A DNA stretch of 17,220 nucleotides from Bacillota bacterium (GTDB lineage Bacteria; Bacillota; Clostridia; Clostridiales; Clostridiaceae). The position numbers were made by a program, and so were the translations under genes. The notes below the pieces were generated by a model. It was not told the DNA's origin, made no database searches, and saw nothing but the letters and a program-made list of their open reading frames with translations. Positions 5,490-13,963 of this stretch are shown here, piece by piece (within the stretch, counting starts at the first letter, position 1; the number at the start of each line of letters is the position of its first letter). The DNA lies in assembly GCA_021779235.1 (NCBI GenBank), contig JAJYBA010000015.1, forward strand, positions 1 through 17,220, in the 5' to 3' direction.

Positions 5490-6512
5490 TTATTTATTTT
5501 TCAGTCCAATGTAGACTTTATTAAAATCACTGTACGAGTTCTCTACTTCAGCAAATTTTACATTAGAAGAAGTATATAGGGCGTCCAGTGCGGATGAATC
5601 TACAACTGCACTTAAGACCTGAACTTTTTCACTTGTCAAAGCAAGTTTAAAATCCCTTAAATAATCTTCATATATATCTAATAAAGTTTTCAAAGATTCA
5701 TAAGTAGGAATAGCAGAAGGTGGTATAGATAGATTTTTAAAGTTAGTTTGAACTTCGCTTAACTTTGTAAAATTATCCTCCACTAGTGACAAAAGGTCAT
5801 CATAGGACATTTCTTTTTTTCTTACTTTTGTTACATTTGAGTAAAAATTAGTTTTAATATCTAAAAAATCGCTAGATAGGCTATCAATTTTACTGATAAA
5901 TTCTAGATTTTGCTGTGCTTTAATATCTGTTTCTTTTCTTATCTTTAAGGCACTATAACAATAATTAAGCACATTATCAATAAAGGTTAAAGTAGTCTCT
6001 GGTAGTGTTATTTTAATATTACGAGTATCAATTAAAGCATAAAAATCCATGCAGTCATTTCTATAAGTTTTAAGAGCCTCCATAGATATTTCTACATCTT
6101 TGCCAGAAGGGTTATTTAAAATAGCAAGTGCTTGTCTATATGTTAATAGGTTTTTATCTAGTCCTGACTTTAGATTTTCATAATCCTTTTTATATCTCGA
6201 ATTAGGCTGAGAATTTGCTAAATTATCTCTCAAATTGGATAAATCTTTAATAATATTGGGTAATTGTTCTTTGGCATAATTAACATCAATAGTTTGGTTA
6301 CTATTAAATTGTGCTATATTTTTATTAATTTCGTTAATACTGTTAATATTAGTTACCAAGGTAGTTTCATAAGAATCATATACTTTATTTATAGATGAAT
6401 AGTAACTAGCTAAGAAAATACCTATGGAGGTCATGATAATAGATAGAAAAAGTATAATTTTAAATATATTTCTTTTGCTATTAGTATCTACAATATCTTT
6501 CTTTTCACTCAA
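5490..6512 (-). CDS. Unrecognised membrane-anchored helical protein
   Basis: A 340-residue protein that I cannot place in a named family. After a short charged N-terminus, one membrane helix spans about residues 16-38. The rest is predicted helical, polar and rich in Asn, Ser, Leu and Lys, with several heptad-like stretches (for example 'LPNIIKDLSNLRDNLAN'). The pattern suggests a signal-anchored protein with an extracytoplasmic helical bundle, rather like the sensor part of a chemoreceptor without the signalling half. Only two Cys are present and no catalytic motif is visible. The start codon is TTG: AAGGGAG lies 9 nt upstream and no better ATG exists. It lies upstream of the riboswitch-controlled hydrolase on the same strand and divergent from cdaA. 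A wall or turgor-related role is a guess from this context only. Confidence 0.65.
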   Translation of the reverse strand: MSEKKDIVDTNSKRNIFKIILFLSIIMTSIGIFLASYYSSINKVYDSYETTLVTNINSINEINKNIAQFNSNQTIDVNYAKEQLPNIIKDLSNLRDNLANSQPNSRYKKDYENLKSGLDKNLLTYRQALAILNNPSGKDVEISMEALKTYRNDCMDFYALIDTRNIKITLPETTLTFIDNVLNYCYSALKIRKETDIKAQQNLEFISKIDSLSSDFLDIKTNFYSNVTKVRKKEMSYDDLLSLVEDNFTKLSEVQTNFKNLSIPPSAIPTYESLKTLLDIYEDYLRDFKLALTSEKVQVLSAVVDSSALDALYTSSNVKFAEVENSYSDFNKVYIGLKNK

Positions 6513-6846
6513 AAAAATTCACTCCCTTATTATTTGTCTTATATTTTTATATTAACATAATATAGAAATTATTCTAGTTAAATTATATAAACACCTTCGC
6601 TTCAATTTGAAAGAATTACAAATTGAAGAGCATCACTTCAGGGGATGAATTAACATTTGCAAAAACATATGATTTTGCTCTATTAAAAGAATTAATGTAC
6701 TTTAAAATATAAGCATAATTGTTATAATAAAATTAACTTATAATATGTACTAATAAACCAAAGCATGGTGTATAATTGTAAATAGGAGTTTCGGCATCTG
6801 AAAAAAATAACAAATCAAAGATGTCTAAGTAAGGGGTGTGAGCTTT
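6513..6846. other. Divergent intergenic region with a hairpin
   Basis: No gene is seen. The region must hold the promoters of the unrecognised minus-strand gene and of cdaA. A perfect 10-bp inverted repeat, CTTCAATTTG (6600-6609) with CAAATTGAAG (6619-6628) around a 9-nt loop, sits between them. It has no T-tract, so it looks like an operator or structural element, not a terminator. A TATAAT at 6771-6776 is the best -10 candidate for cdaA, with no convincing -35 box. Confidence 0.45.
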
Positions 6847-7695
6847 ATGGAGGTATTTAAGTTAATGTTAGGCACAATCAAAAATATAAGTTTTTTTTCA
6901 ATTTTGGATATATTAGTGGTGGCATTTATATTTTATAAAAGCTACATGTTAATTAAAGAAACAAGAGCTGAGCAGTTATTGAAAGGAATAGTTCTTATTT
7001 TCGTACTTATTCCAATAAGTCAATTGCTTAATTTGACAGTGTTAAACTGGATTTTAAATAAGACAATAACAATTGGTGTTTTGACTATTGTTATCATCTT
7101 TCAACCAGAAATAAGAAGAGCCTTAGAGCATATCGGAAGGACAGCTTTTACGGATAAACACATATTAGAAGATGAAGAGATAATGGATAAGGTTATAACT
7201 GAAATTGTTAATGCTGTTGAGAACTTATCAAAAAGTGAAACAGGAGCACTAATAGTGATAGAACAAAGAACCGGTGTTGGAGAAATAATTAAAACAGGAA
7301 CCACCTTAGATGCTGTAATATCTGCAGCTTTACTAGAAAATATATTTGTAGTAAATACTCCCCTTCATGATGGGGCTACAATAATTAGAAATGATAGGAT
7401 AATAGCGGCAGGATGTTTTCTGCCTTTAACAAATAATGATAAAATAAGCAAGAAACTAGGAACAAGACATAGAGCAGCCATAGGAATAACGGAAAATTCA
7501 GATGCTCTAACAATAATAGTATCAGAAGAAACAGGAACTATATCTTTAGCAGTGAATGGGAGATTGGTAAGAAACTATGACAGGGATAAGCTTAAGAAAA
7601 TACTTGTTCAAATAATAAAGAGTAGACAAAGCAAAAAAATAACTTTAAAGGAGAGAATAAAGTCATGGATAAAGACAGAAAACAACAATTTATAA
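6847..7695 (+). CDS. cdaA: Diadenylate cyclase CdaA (DisA_N/DAC domain)
   Basis: Membrane-bound enzyme that joins two ATP to make cyclic di-AMP, the essential second messenger for potassium, osmotic and wall homeostasis. From the chosen ATG it has 282 residues. Three N-terminal membrane helices (about residues 16-33, 47-64 and 67-85) are followed by 'FQPEIRRALEHIGR' and the cyclase domain, with the catalytic DGA at 175-177 (in 'TPLHDGATI') and RHR at 207-209 (in 'GTRHRAAIG'). An upstream in-frame GTG at 6838 is only 1 nt from the AAGGGG site. The ATG at 6847 is 10 nt away and is preferred, but the longer form (285 residues) cannot be excluded. Its end overlaps cdaR by 31 nt. All catalytic motifs are intact. 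Confidence 0.95.
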   Translation: MEVFKLMLGTIKNISFFSILDILVVAFIFYKSYMLIKETRAEQLLKGIVLIFVLIPISQLLNLTVLNWILNKTITIGVLTIVIIFQPEIRRALEHIGRTAFTDKHILEDEEIMDKVITEIVNAVENLSKSETGALIVIEQRTGVGEIIKTGTTLDAVISAALLENIFVVNTPLHDGATIIRNDRIIAAGCFLPLTNNDKISKKLGTRHRAAIGITENSDALTIIVSEETGTISLAVNGRLVRNYDRDKLKKILVQIIKSRQSKKITLKERIKSWIKTENNNL

Positions 7696-8912
7696 TTAAA
7701 ATTTGCTGTGTAATAGCTGCCTTTGGACTATGGCTTTTTATATCAAGTACAGAAAATCCAGTGACTACATATAAGATTAAAAATATACCTGTAGAACTTC
7801 TAAATACTGATATATTAACTCATTCAAACCTCATTTTAGTCCCAGGGCAAGATTTAAGCATATCCCTAACTATTAAAGGAGCTAATACTAACATACTTCT
7901 TGCTAAGAAAGCAGAAGATTTCAAAGTAGTGGCAGATTTAAGTGCCTACGCCCTAAAAAGTGGAGAACAAAAGATTCCTATAGAAATAAGAAATAGTCCC
8001 GATAATGTAAATGTGATAAATAGTGATAATCTTTTTATAAAAATAAACTTGGATGAATTGATTGAAGCTAAACTACCTATAAATGTAAATGTAAGTGGAA
8101 AGCCAAAAGAAGGCTTTTATGCATCTGCACCTATGTTATCTCAAAATTATGCCACAGTAGTAGGCGGGTCAAAGTTTGTAAATATAGTAAAAGAAATATT
8201 AGTAGAAGAGGATATACAAGGTCAGGAATCGGATGTTATAAAAACCTATAAGCTTAAGCCAGTAGATGCAGCAGGAAAAGAAATAAAAGAGGTTGTTGTA
8301 AATCCGTCTCATATAGATGTTAAGATTCCTATAAGAAAAACTAAATCTGTCGGGGTAACGGTAAAAACCATAGGAAGTTTAAACCCAGGTTTTACTCTAG
8401 CAAGTATAAGAACTCTACCGGAGCGATTTGATGTAACTGGAAGTGCTGCTGCACTTAATCAGTTGGAAAATTTAAACACAGAGGCTATTGATTTAAGTAA
8501 AATAAACAAGAGTACTACAATGGATGCAAGGGTATTAATTCCTAATGGATTAAGTTTAGTTAACTCTAGTGATAGTGGTATGGTTAAGATTGAAATTAAT
8601 CTAGAGAAGGTAGCACAAAAGAATCTAAGTTTAGACATCAAATATATTAATTTAGATGAAAAATATGAAGCAAAACTTGAGAAAGATAAGGTTTCAATAG
8701 TGATTTCAGCTGCTGAAGCAGTTATAAATTCTTTAGATTTACAAAAAATTAGCGCTGAAGTAGATTTAGTTAATTTAGAAGAAGGCGAGCACACTATTCC
8801 CATAAAAGTGTCTATGCCAGAAGGAGTAAATTTAATATCAGAGGAACCGGATAAAATATTAGTAACTATTACGAAAAAGCAAACGGAGGGAACTACGAGT
8901 AATGGCAATTAA
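7665..8912 (+). CDS. cdaR: CdaA regulator CdaR (YbbR-domain protein)
   Basis: A 415-residue single-pass membrane protein. An N-terminal hydrophobic helix (about residues 9-27, with 'AAFGLWLFISS') anchors a large extracytoplasmic region made of about four repeated YbbR domains. Typical strands are 'IKNIPVELLN' near the start, 'KLPINVNVSGKPKEGF'-like motifs in the middle and 'LEEGEHTIPIKVSMPEGV' near the end. From the family, CdaR (YbbR) binds CdaA in the membrane and modulates its cyclase activity. AAAGGAGAG lies 9 nt before the ATG inside the cdaA gene, and the 31-nt overlap implies translational coupling and balanced amounts. The family call is secure; whether CdaR activates or inhibits differs between species. 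Confidence 0.92.
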   Translation: MDKDRKQQFIIKICCVIAAFGLWLFISSTENPVTTYKIKNIPVELLNTDILTHSNLILVPGQDLSISLTIKGANTNILLAKKAEDFKVVADLSAYALKSGEQKIPIEIRNSPDNVNVINSDNLFIKINLDELIEAKLPINVNVSGKPKEGFYASAPMLSQNYATVVGGSKFVNIVKEILVEEDIQGQESDVIKTYKLKPVDAAGKEIKEVVVNPSHIDVKIPIRKTKSVGVTVKTIGSLNPGFTLASIRTLPERFDVTGSAAALNQLENLNTEAIDLSKINKSTTMDARVLIPNGLSLVNSSDSGMVKIEINLEKVAQKNLSLDIKYINLDEKYEAKLEKDKVSIVISAAEAVINSLDLQKISAEVDLVNLEEGEHTIPIKVSMPEGVNLISEEPDKILVTITKKQTEGTTSNGN

Positions 8913-10500
8913 GGTTAATAACATAGGTCTAGATATAGACGAAAATATAGATTCTGTAAAAACAAAAGCAGCAAGAAAAATGAGAGTAGACGAAAGTGAA
9001 ATAAAAGTTTTTAGAATAGCTAAAGAATCCATAGACGCTAGAAAAAAAAATAATATTAAGTTTAATTATGCTGTTCTTATTAAAATGGACAACGAAACAA
9101 AAATCGTAGCGAGAGCAAATGATAAAGATGTTAAAATTGAAGAAGTTAGGTATGATGCTGAGTTTGAATTTGGAACTAAAGCAATGAAGCATAGACCTAT
9201 AATAGTAGGAATGGGACCAGCAGGTATGTTTGCTGGTCTTCTTATGGCGCAAAAAGGATATAAGCCTTTAATTATCGAAAGAGGAGAAAAGGTAGAACAT
9301 AGGACAAAAAGTATAAATAAGTTTTGGGCTACGGGGGAATTGAATACAGAATCCAATGTGCAATTTGGCGAAGGTGGAGCAGGAACCTTTTCCGATGGAA
9401 AACTAACAACAAGAATAAAAGACACCAGATGTGACTATGTACTAGAAGAATTCGTGAAAGCTGGTGCACCTGACGAAATATTATATATTGGTAAACCTCA
9501 CATAGGTACCGATATCTTAAAAGAAGTTGTGAAAAACATTAGAGAAACTATTATTAAACTAGGTGGAGAAGTAAGATTTAATAGTAGGCTTGAAGATATA
9601 AATATTAAAGATAAAAAGGTGAAAAGTGTCATAGTAAACGGAGAAGAAATTCCTTGTGATAACTTAATCTTAGCCCTAGGACACAGTTCTCGAGATACCT
9701 ATGAAATGTTATATAAAAAAGGGGTGTTTATGTCTAGTAAGCCTTTTGCAATGGGTGTCAGGATAGAGCATCCGCAAGAGATGATTAACGAAAATCAATA
9801 TGGAAGATATGCTAATCATCCAAGACTAAAAGGTGCAGACTACAAGCTTACTTATACAAGTGAAAAGTTAGACAGGTCAGTATATAGTTTTTGTATGTGT
9901 CCAGGGGGAGAAGTAGTAGCAGCAGCTTCGGAGCAGGGACGCTTGGTGATAAATGGTATGAGTGAGTTTAAGAGGAATAAAGATAATGCTAATTCAGCTA
10001 TAGTGGTATCTGTAGGTCCTAAAGATTTCGCCTCAGACAGCCCATTAGCTGGTATAGAGTTTCAAAGGCATTATGAAGCTCTAGCCTACAAACTTGGAGG
10101 AGCAAACTATAATGCACCAGTACAATTAGTTGGAGATTTCCTGAAAGATCGCGTTACTAACAAAATAGGCAGTGTAAAACCAAGTTATGCACCGGGTTAT
10201 GAATTTGCAGACCTTACTAAGTGTTTGCCTAACTTTGCAACAGACGCTATAAAAGAGGCTTTGCCTAAATTTGACACTAGAATCAATGGGTTTGCAAGAA
10301 TTGACGCAATTATGACTGGTATTGAAACAAGAACGTCAGCACCTGTAAGGATTGATAGAAATGAAAAACTTCAAAGTATATCTCTAGAAGGCCTTTTTCC
10401 AGCAGGAGAAGGGGCAGGATATGCAGGTGGAATAATTTCTGCGGCTGTTGATGGATTAAAAGTTGCAGAAATAATAATGAAAGAATGGAAACATGCATAA
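8902..10500 (+). CDS. Uncharacterised FAD-dependent protein (COG2509-like)
   Basis: A 532-residue flavoprotein. An N-terminal domain of about 95 residues ('KMRVDESEIKVFRIAKESID') precedes a dinucleotide-binding fold with 'IIVGMGPAGMFAG' (GMGPAG at 103-108) and 'PLIIERG'. The family-typical 'FGEGGAGTFSDGKL', the central 'LALGHSSRDTYEML' and 'FCMCPGGEVV', and the C-terminal FAD motif 'GLFPAGEGAGYAGG' follow. This matches the uncharacterised NAD(FAD)-utilising dehydrogenase family widespread in Firmicutes; the substrate is not known. The ATG follows GGAGGG at 11 nt and overlaps the cdaR stop by 11 nt, so it should be expressed with cdaA-cdaR. In many Firmicutes glmM occupies this position; no glmM is present in the window. 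The family call is good; the function is open. Confidence 0.85.
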   Translation: MAIKVNNIGLDIDENIDSVKTKAARKMRVDESEIKVFRIAKESIDARKKNNIKFNYAVLIKMDNETKIVARANDKDVKIEEVRYDAEFEFGTKAMKHRPIIVGMGPAGMFAGLLMAQKGYKPLIIERGEKVEHRTKSINKFWATGELNTESNVQFGEGGAGTFSDGKLTTRIKDTRCDYVLEEFVKAGAPDEILYIGKPHIGTDILKEVVKNIRETIIKLGGEVRFNSRLEDINIKDKKVKSVIVNGEEIPCDNLILALGHSSRDTYEMLYKKGVFMSSKPFAMGVRIEHPQEMINENQYGRYANHPRLKGADYKLTYTSEKLDRSVYSFCMCPGGEVVAAASEQGRLVINGMSEFKRNKDNANSAIVVSVGPKDFASDSPLAGIEFQRHYEALAYKLGGANYNAPVQLVGDFLKDRVTNKIGSVKPSYAPGYEFADLTKCLPNFATDAIKEALPKFDTRINGFARIDAIMTGIETRTSAPVRIDRNEKLQSISLEGLFPAGEGAGYAGGIISAAVDGLKVAEIIMKEWKHA

Positions 10501-10516
10501 TAAATTTTCTTTAGCC

Positions 10517-10546
10517 TTGAATTTCATATGTGAAATTTGTTAAAAT
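10517..10546 (+). promoter_or_regulatory. Promoter of the buk-ptb genes with an embedded dyad
   Basis: TTGAAT (10517-10522), an 18-bp spacer and TAAAAT (10541-10546), preceded by TG for an extended -10 box. The pseudo-palindrome AATTTCATATGTGAAATT (10520-10537, 7-bp arms) overlaps the end of the -35 box and fills most of the spacer, an obvious place for a repressor. I do not recognise its owner; it is not a standard CodY box. Confidence 0.6.
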
Positions 10547-10634
10547 GAAAGTGAAAACAAAAACACATAATGAGCATAAATGGCAATGCTTAGTTGTCGT
10601 TTATTACTGAGAAAAATAGGGGGGAGATGTTTAA

Positions 10635-11720
10635 ATGAGTACAAAAGGATATATTTTAGCAATAAATCCTGGTTCTACATCAACTAAATTATCAATATTC
10701 AAAGATGAACATTGCGTAGTTACATCCAATTTGACCCATAGCTCTGATGAGATTAAGAAGTTTGAGAAAATTTATGACCAAAAGGACATGAGAACTACTT
10801 TGATTTTGGAGTGGCTAGAGGAACAAAACATAGCTCTTGAAGATTTAATTGCGGTAGTTGGTAGAGGTGGATTATTAAGACCAATGCCAGGTGGTACATA
10901 TAAAATTACACCAAAAATGTTAGAGGATTTAAAAATAGGGTATCAAGCTGAACATGCTTCCAACCTAGGCGGAGTAATAGCTTATGAAATTGCAAAAAAA
11001 GCTGGTTTACCTGCATTAATTGTAGATCCTGTAGCGGTAGATGAAATAGTTGACGTGGCAAGAATATCTGGATTGCCAGAGATTCCAAGACGTTCTTTAG
11101 TCCATGCATTAAATATAAAAGCAGTAACAAGAAGAGTTTGTACTAAATTAAATAAGAGCTTTGAAAACAGTACTTATATAGTGGCCCATATTGGTGGAGG
11201 AATCTCTGTGTCTCCAGTTAAAAATGGAAGAATCTTAGATGCAAACAATGCCAATGAAGAAGGCCCTTTTTCACCAGAGAGAACTGGAGGACTTCCAGTA
11301 GGGGATTTAGCAAAACTGGCTTTTAGTGGGAAATATACTCTTCCACAGTTAAAGAAAAAGTTAACAGGTGAAGGTGGACTTGTAGCTTATCTAAATACTA
11401 ACGATGGAAGAGTTGTTGATAAGATGATAGAAGAAGGCGATGCAAAAGCAGAACTTATTTTCAAAGCTATGGCATACCAAATTGCTAAAGAAATAGGAGC
11501 GATGGCAACTGTAGTTTCTGGAAAAGTTGATGCTATAATTCTTACTGGTGGAGTTGTTTATAATAAGAGGATTGCTGCTTGGATAAGTGAAATGGTGAGC
11601 TTTATAGCTCCTATTGAATTGGTACCAGGAGAAGATGAAATGTTAGCTTTAGCACAGGGAGCACTGAGAATAGTAAATGGAGAAGAAAAAGCCAAAATAT
11701 ACGAAGAAGAAACAAATTAG
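10635..11720 (+). CDS. buk: Butyrate kinase, first and more divergent paralogue
   Basis: A 361-residue ASKHA-fold kinase that makes ATP and a short-chain acid from an acyl phosphate in the cytoplasm. The acetokinase-family phosphate-1 signature 'INPGSTSTK' is at residues 10-18. 'VGRGGLL', 'HASNLGG', 'DPVAVDE', 'VAHIGGGIS', 'GPFSPERTGGLP' and 'LTGGVVYN' follow in the usual order, and the length is normal. It differs from the second copy at the loop after GGGIS: it reads SPVK where the second copy has GTHK, and 'NNANEEGPF' is one residue shorter than 'NNALDGEGPF'. This may shift substrate choice. The ribosome binding site is a long G-run, AGGGGGGAG. It is 22 nt upstream of ptb, so the two are surely co-transcribed. 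Confidence 0.93.
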   Translation: MSTKGYILAINPGSTSTKLSIFKDEHCVVTSNLTHSSDEIKKFEKIYDQKDMRTTLILEWLEEQNIALEDLIAVVGRGGLLRPMPGGTYKITPKMLEDLKIGYQAEHASNLGGVIAYEIAKKAGLPALIVDPVAVDEIVDVARISGLPEIPRRSLVHALNIKAVTRRVCTKLNKSFENSTYIVAHIGGGISVSPVKNGRILDANNANEEGPFSPERTGGLPVGDLAKLAFSGKYTLPQLKKKLTGEGGLVAYLNTNDGRVVDKMIEEGDAKAELIFKAMAYQIAKEIGAMATVVSGKVDAIILTGGVVYNKRIAAWISEMVSFIAPIELVPGEDEMLALAQGALRIVNGEEKAKIYEEETN

Positions 11721-11742
11721 AAACTAGAAGGAGGGTAATCCA

Positions 11743-12651
11743 ATGATTAAAACTTTTAATGAAGTAATAAATGCTGTAAAGGCACAAGGAATGAAAACTG
11801 TAGCAGTAGCTGTAGCACAAGATGAACCAGTACTTGAGGCTATACGTGATGCTAAGAAAAACGGTATAGCAAATGCGATACTAGTAGGAAACAAAGAAGA
11901 AATAATTACTATTGCCAGTAAAATAGGAATGAATATAGAAGAGTTTGAAATTATAAATGAAGAAAACGTTAACAAAGCATCATTAACTGCTGTTGAGCTC
12001 GTATCATCTGGAAGAGCTGATATGATGATGAAGGGGCTCGTAGATACAGCTACTTTCTTAAGAGCTGTATTAAATAAAGAAGTAGGCCTTAGGACTGGAA
12101 AGCAAATGTCTCACGTAGCAGTATTCGAGATACCAGGCTATGATAGGTTGATTTTCTTAACAGATGCTGCCTTTAATATGTATCCAGAATTAAAAGAAAA
12201 GATAGATATAATAAACAATTCAGTAGCAGTAGCAAAAGCTTGCGGTATTGAACTTCCTAAAGTTGCAGCAGTTTGCGCAGTAGAAGTAGTAAATCCAAGT
12301 ATGCCAGCAACACTAGATGCGGCGATGCTTTCTAAAATGAATGATAGAGGACAGATAAAGGGATGTATTATTGATGGACCTTTAGGCCTGGATAATGCAT
12401 TATCTGAAGAAGCTGCAAAACATAAAAAATTAGGTGGCCCAGTTGCAGGTAAGGCCGACATTCTTTTAATGGCTAATATAGAAGCAGGAAATGCTATGTA
12501 CAAATGCCTAACTTATACTACTGAAGCTAAGAATGGTGGATTACTAGTTGGTACGTCTGCTCCGGTTATAGTAACTTCTAGAGCAGATAGTCCTGAAACA
12601 AAATTAAATTCTATAGCACTTGCTGCATTAGTTGCAGAGTACAACAAATAA
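11743..12651 (+). CDS. ptb: Phosphate butyryltransferase (phosphotransbutyrylase)
   Basis: A 302-residue member of the PTA/PTB family, converting butyryl-CoA or a branched acyl-CoA plus phosphate into acyl phosphate and CoA. Visible family segments are 'VAVAVAQDEPVLEAI' near the start, 'AILVGNKEEI', 'ADMMMKGLVDTATFLRAVLN', 'MSHVAVFEIPGYDRLIFLTD', 'GPLGLDNALS' and the C-terminal 'GGLLVGTSAPVIVTSRADS'. Length and order are as in characterised clostridial Ptb. GGAGGG lies close before the ATG. Placed between two butyrate kinase genes, it supplies acyl phosphate to both. A straight-chain role is possible, but the oxidoreductase downstream suggests branched acyl-CoAs as well. Confidence 0.95.
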   Translation: MIKTFNEVINAVKAQGMKTVAVAVAQDEPVLEAIRDAKKNGIANAILVGNKEEIITIASKIGMNIEEFEIINEENVNKASLTAVELVSSGRADMMMKGLVDTATFLRAVLNKEVGLRTGKQMSHVAVFEIPGYDRLIFLTDAAFNMYPELKEKIDIINNSVAVAKACGIELPKVAAVCAVEVVNPSMPATLDAAMLSKMNDRGQIKGCIIDGPLGLDNALSEEAAKHKKLGGPVAGKADILLMANIEAGNAMYKCLTYTTEAKNGGLLVGTSAPVIVTSRADSPETKLNSIALAALVAEYNK

Positions 12652-12829
12652 GACTATTAATTGTTAGGTTACATTTGCATCTGTTGCCTTAACTGAAAGA
12701 GTGTTGCAGAGAATAATAAATAAAATTACTAATTGATTGGTGCATGAAAATAAAATAGCGTGGAAAATATACTAATATATCAACCTGTTATTTATTTGAA
12801 TGTGCCTCACAGCATAAAGGAGGAACAAT

Positions 12830-13900
12830 ATGTCATATAAATTGTTAATGATTAATCCAGGTTCAACTTCTACTAAAATAGGTGTATATGAAGATGAAAA
12901 AGAAGTTTTAGTAGAAACCTTAAGACATTCATCAGAAGAAATAGGTGAGTTTAAAGGTATATTTGAACAGTTTAGCTTCAGAAAAGAGGTTATATTAAAT
13001 GTACTTAAAGAAAAGAACTTTGATATAAATACTTTGGATGCCATAGTAGGTAGAGGCGGACTCTTAAAACCTATAGAAGGTGGTACCTATGCTGTAAATG
13101 AAGCTATGCTTCAGGATTTAAAAGTTGGAGTGATGGGGCAACATGCTTCAAACTTAGGTGGAATAATCGCAAATGAAATCGGAAAATCTTTAGGAATACC
13201 AGCATATATCGTTGACCCAGTGGTTGTAGATGAAATGATAGATGTAGCTAGAATATCAGGTATGCCAGAAATAGAAAGAGTTAGTATTTTTCATGCTTTA
13301 AACCAAAAAGCAGTAGCTAAAAGATATGCAAAAGAAATTGGTAAAAATTATGAAGAACTTAATTTGATAGTTGCACATATGGGTGGAGGAATTTCAGTAG
13401 GAACTCATAAGCTAGGAAGGGTTATTGATGTTAATAATGCACTAGATGGAGAAGGTCCTTTTTCACCAGAAAGATCTGGGGGATTACCAGTAGGAGATTT
13501 AGTTAAAATGTGCTTTAGTGGAAAATACACTTTAGAAGACATGAAGAAAAAGATAAATGGAAAAGGTGGCTTCGTTGCTTATCTAAATACAAATGATGCA
13601 AGAGAACCACTTAAAATGGCACAAAATGGTGATGAAAATGCTAGAGTGATTTTTGAAGCTATGGGATATCAAGTAGCTAAAGAAATTGGTAAATGTGCAG
13701 CTGTTTTATGCGGAAAAGTAGATGCAATAATTTTAACTGGTGGAATTGCTTATGGAGAAGTTATTGTTAATTATATAAAAGAAAGAGTTGAATTCATATC
13801 AAATGTGGTAGTTTATCCAGGTGAAGATGAATTATTAGCTCTAGCTGAAGGCGGACTCCGAGTATTACGTGGTGAGGAACAGGCAAAAGAGTATAAATAA
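12830..13900 (+). CDS. buk: Butyrate kinase, second paralogue
   Basis: A 356-residue butyrate kinase with the canonical motif set: 'INPGSTSTK' (8-16), 'VGRGGLLKP', 'QHASNLGGI', 'DPVVVDEMIDVARISG', 'VAHMGGGISVGTHK' (181-194), 'NNALDGEGPFSPERSGGLP' and 'LTGGIAY'. It keeps the GTHK loop that the first copy lacks, so it looks like the typical enzyme. It removes the phosphate from butyryl or branched acyl phosphate to form ATP. AAGGAGGA precedes the ATG. It lies 178 nt after ptb, with no clear terminator in the gap, so it may be read with ptb or from its own promoter. The paralogue pair comes from an old duplication: similarity is spread over the whole length but the sequences are well diverged. 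Confidence 0.94.
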   Translation: MSYKLLMINPGSTSTKIGVYEDEKEVLVETLRHSSEEIGEFKGIFEQFSFRKEVILNVLKEKNFDINTLDAIVGRGGLLKPIEGGTYAVNEAMLQDLKVGVMGQHASNLGGIIANEIGKSLGIPAYIVDPVVVDEMIDVARISGMPEIERVSIFHALNQKAVAKRYAKEIGKNYEELNLIVAHMGGGISVGTHKLGRVIDVNNALDGEGPFSPERSGGLPVGDLVKMCFSGKYTLEDMKKKINGKGGFVAYLNTNDAREPLKMAQNGDENARVIFEAMGYQVAKEIGKCAAVLCGKVDAIILTGGIAYGEVIVNYIKERVEFISNVVVYPGEDELLALAEGGLRVLRGEEQAKEYK

Positions 13901-13963
13901 TAAGCTATCATAATAAATTGCTTTTATAATTTATATAAAGATATTTAGGAAGAGAGTGATGTA

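Noticed and set aside
6838..6846. GTG start for cdaA three codons upstream
   Set aside because: It lies only 1 nt from the AAGGGG ribosome binding site, whereas the ATG at 6847 has normal spacing.
8459..8908. 149-codon minus-strand open frame inside cdaR
   Set aside because: It is antisense to a well-supported gene, lacks a ribosome binding site and shows no recognisable domain.
13901..13940. ATAAATT/AATTTAT hairpin after the second buk as a terminator
   Set aside because: A/T-only stem without a T-tract, and the next gene starts 63 nt after buk, so read-through is more likely.
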